A stretch of 11,446 nucleotides of DNA. It comes from Candidatus Woesearchaeota archaeon. Its GTDB lineage: Archaea; Nanobdellota; Nanobdellia; Woesearchaeales; WJKV01. The position numbers were made by a program, and so were the translations under genes. The stretch covers positions 1 through 11,446 of the forward strand of contig JAHWIA010000018.1 in NCBI GenBank assembly GCA_019322855.1. The letters are read 5' to 3'. Each line of letters starts with the position of its first letter. Position 1 is the stretch's first letter. The notes under the pieces are model-generated. The model ran no database searches. It had not been told where the DNA came from and worked only from the letters and a program-made list of their open reading frames with translations. This document shows positions 11,405 to 11,446 of the stretch, one piece after another.

Positions 11405-11446
11405 ATGAAATACATAATCGAGCATCTCGACGAGGAACTAGAACAG
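11405..11446 (+). CDS. 5' end of a probable Sfm1-like SPOUT methyltransferase
   Basis: Only 14 codons are in the window, reading MKYIIEHLDEELEQ. From memory, this opening resembles the N-terminus of the Sfm1 family of SPOUT-fold SAM-dependent methyltransferases (yeast Sfm1 begins MKYIIEHMEEG), which has archaeal homologues. In yeast the enzyme methylates an arginine of ribosomal protein uS3; the archaeal substrate is not something the sequence shows. The match is short, so the call is tentative. The promoter-like box 23 nt upstream supports this start, and the reading frame is open to the window edge. Confidence 0.5.
   Translation, partial: MKYIIEHLDEELEQ

Overview
The window reads as a piece of an AT-rich archaeal genome, most likely a DPANN lineage of the Woesearchaeota/Pacearchaeota kind. 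The archaeal assignment is firm. It rests on aIF6, prefoldin alpha, an archaeal-type GluRS C-terminus, TTTATATA-type promoter boxes, and a mixture of leaderless starts with GGAGGTGAT-type Shine-Dalgarno sites. The DPANN assignment is inference from the small proteins, the Lys- or Glu-rich low-complexity tails, the TM2/DUF4870-type membrane proteins and a DUF5679 protein. There are no rRNA or tRNA genes, no CRISPR array and no complete mobile element.

Layout, left to right. Positions 1-228 hold the 3' end of gltX. Positions 315-479 encode a 54-residue single-histone-fold protein. A minus-strand pair (1865-520) encodes two helical or coiled-coil proteins of unknown function, one with a proline-rich tail and one with a histone-H1-like lysine tail. 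Divergent from it is a plus-strand pair (1994-2619): a small conserved-looking protein with a strongly acidic tail, overlapped by a zinc-ribbon protein. Convergent with that, a minus-strand operon (4341-2623) encodes three small membrane proteins (a lysine-tailed TM2-like protein, a DUF4870-like protein and a four-helix protein) and a lipoprotein. Upstream of it is the conserved archaeal cluster aIF6-pfdA-ftsY (6813-4404), without the ribosomal protein LX gene often found between aIF6 and pfdA. Next come a structured 170-bp intergenic region, two tandem paralogous lipoproteins (8599-6987) and a 54-residue DUF5679 zinc protein (8843-8679). The right end has a Hanks-type protein kinase (10515-8959), an FHA-domain protein (11326-10691) and, divergently, the first 14 codons of a probable Sfm1-like SPOUT methyltransferase.

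Three themes stand out. (1) Information processing and protein targeting: GluRS, the histone-fold protein, aIF6, prefoldin and FtsY. (2) The cell envelope: three lipoproteins and three polytopic proteins, none with a well-defined function. (3) Phosphothreonine signalling: an adjacent kinase writer and FHA reader, which is the best candidate here for an undescribed system. A regulatory pattern runs through the window. Several first genes have a TATA-like box ending 22-23 nt before the ATG, implying leaderless mRNAs, while genes inside operons carry clear Shine-Dalgarno sequences or short stop/start couplings.
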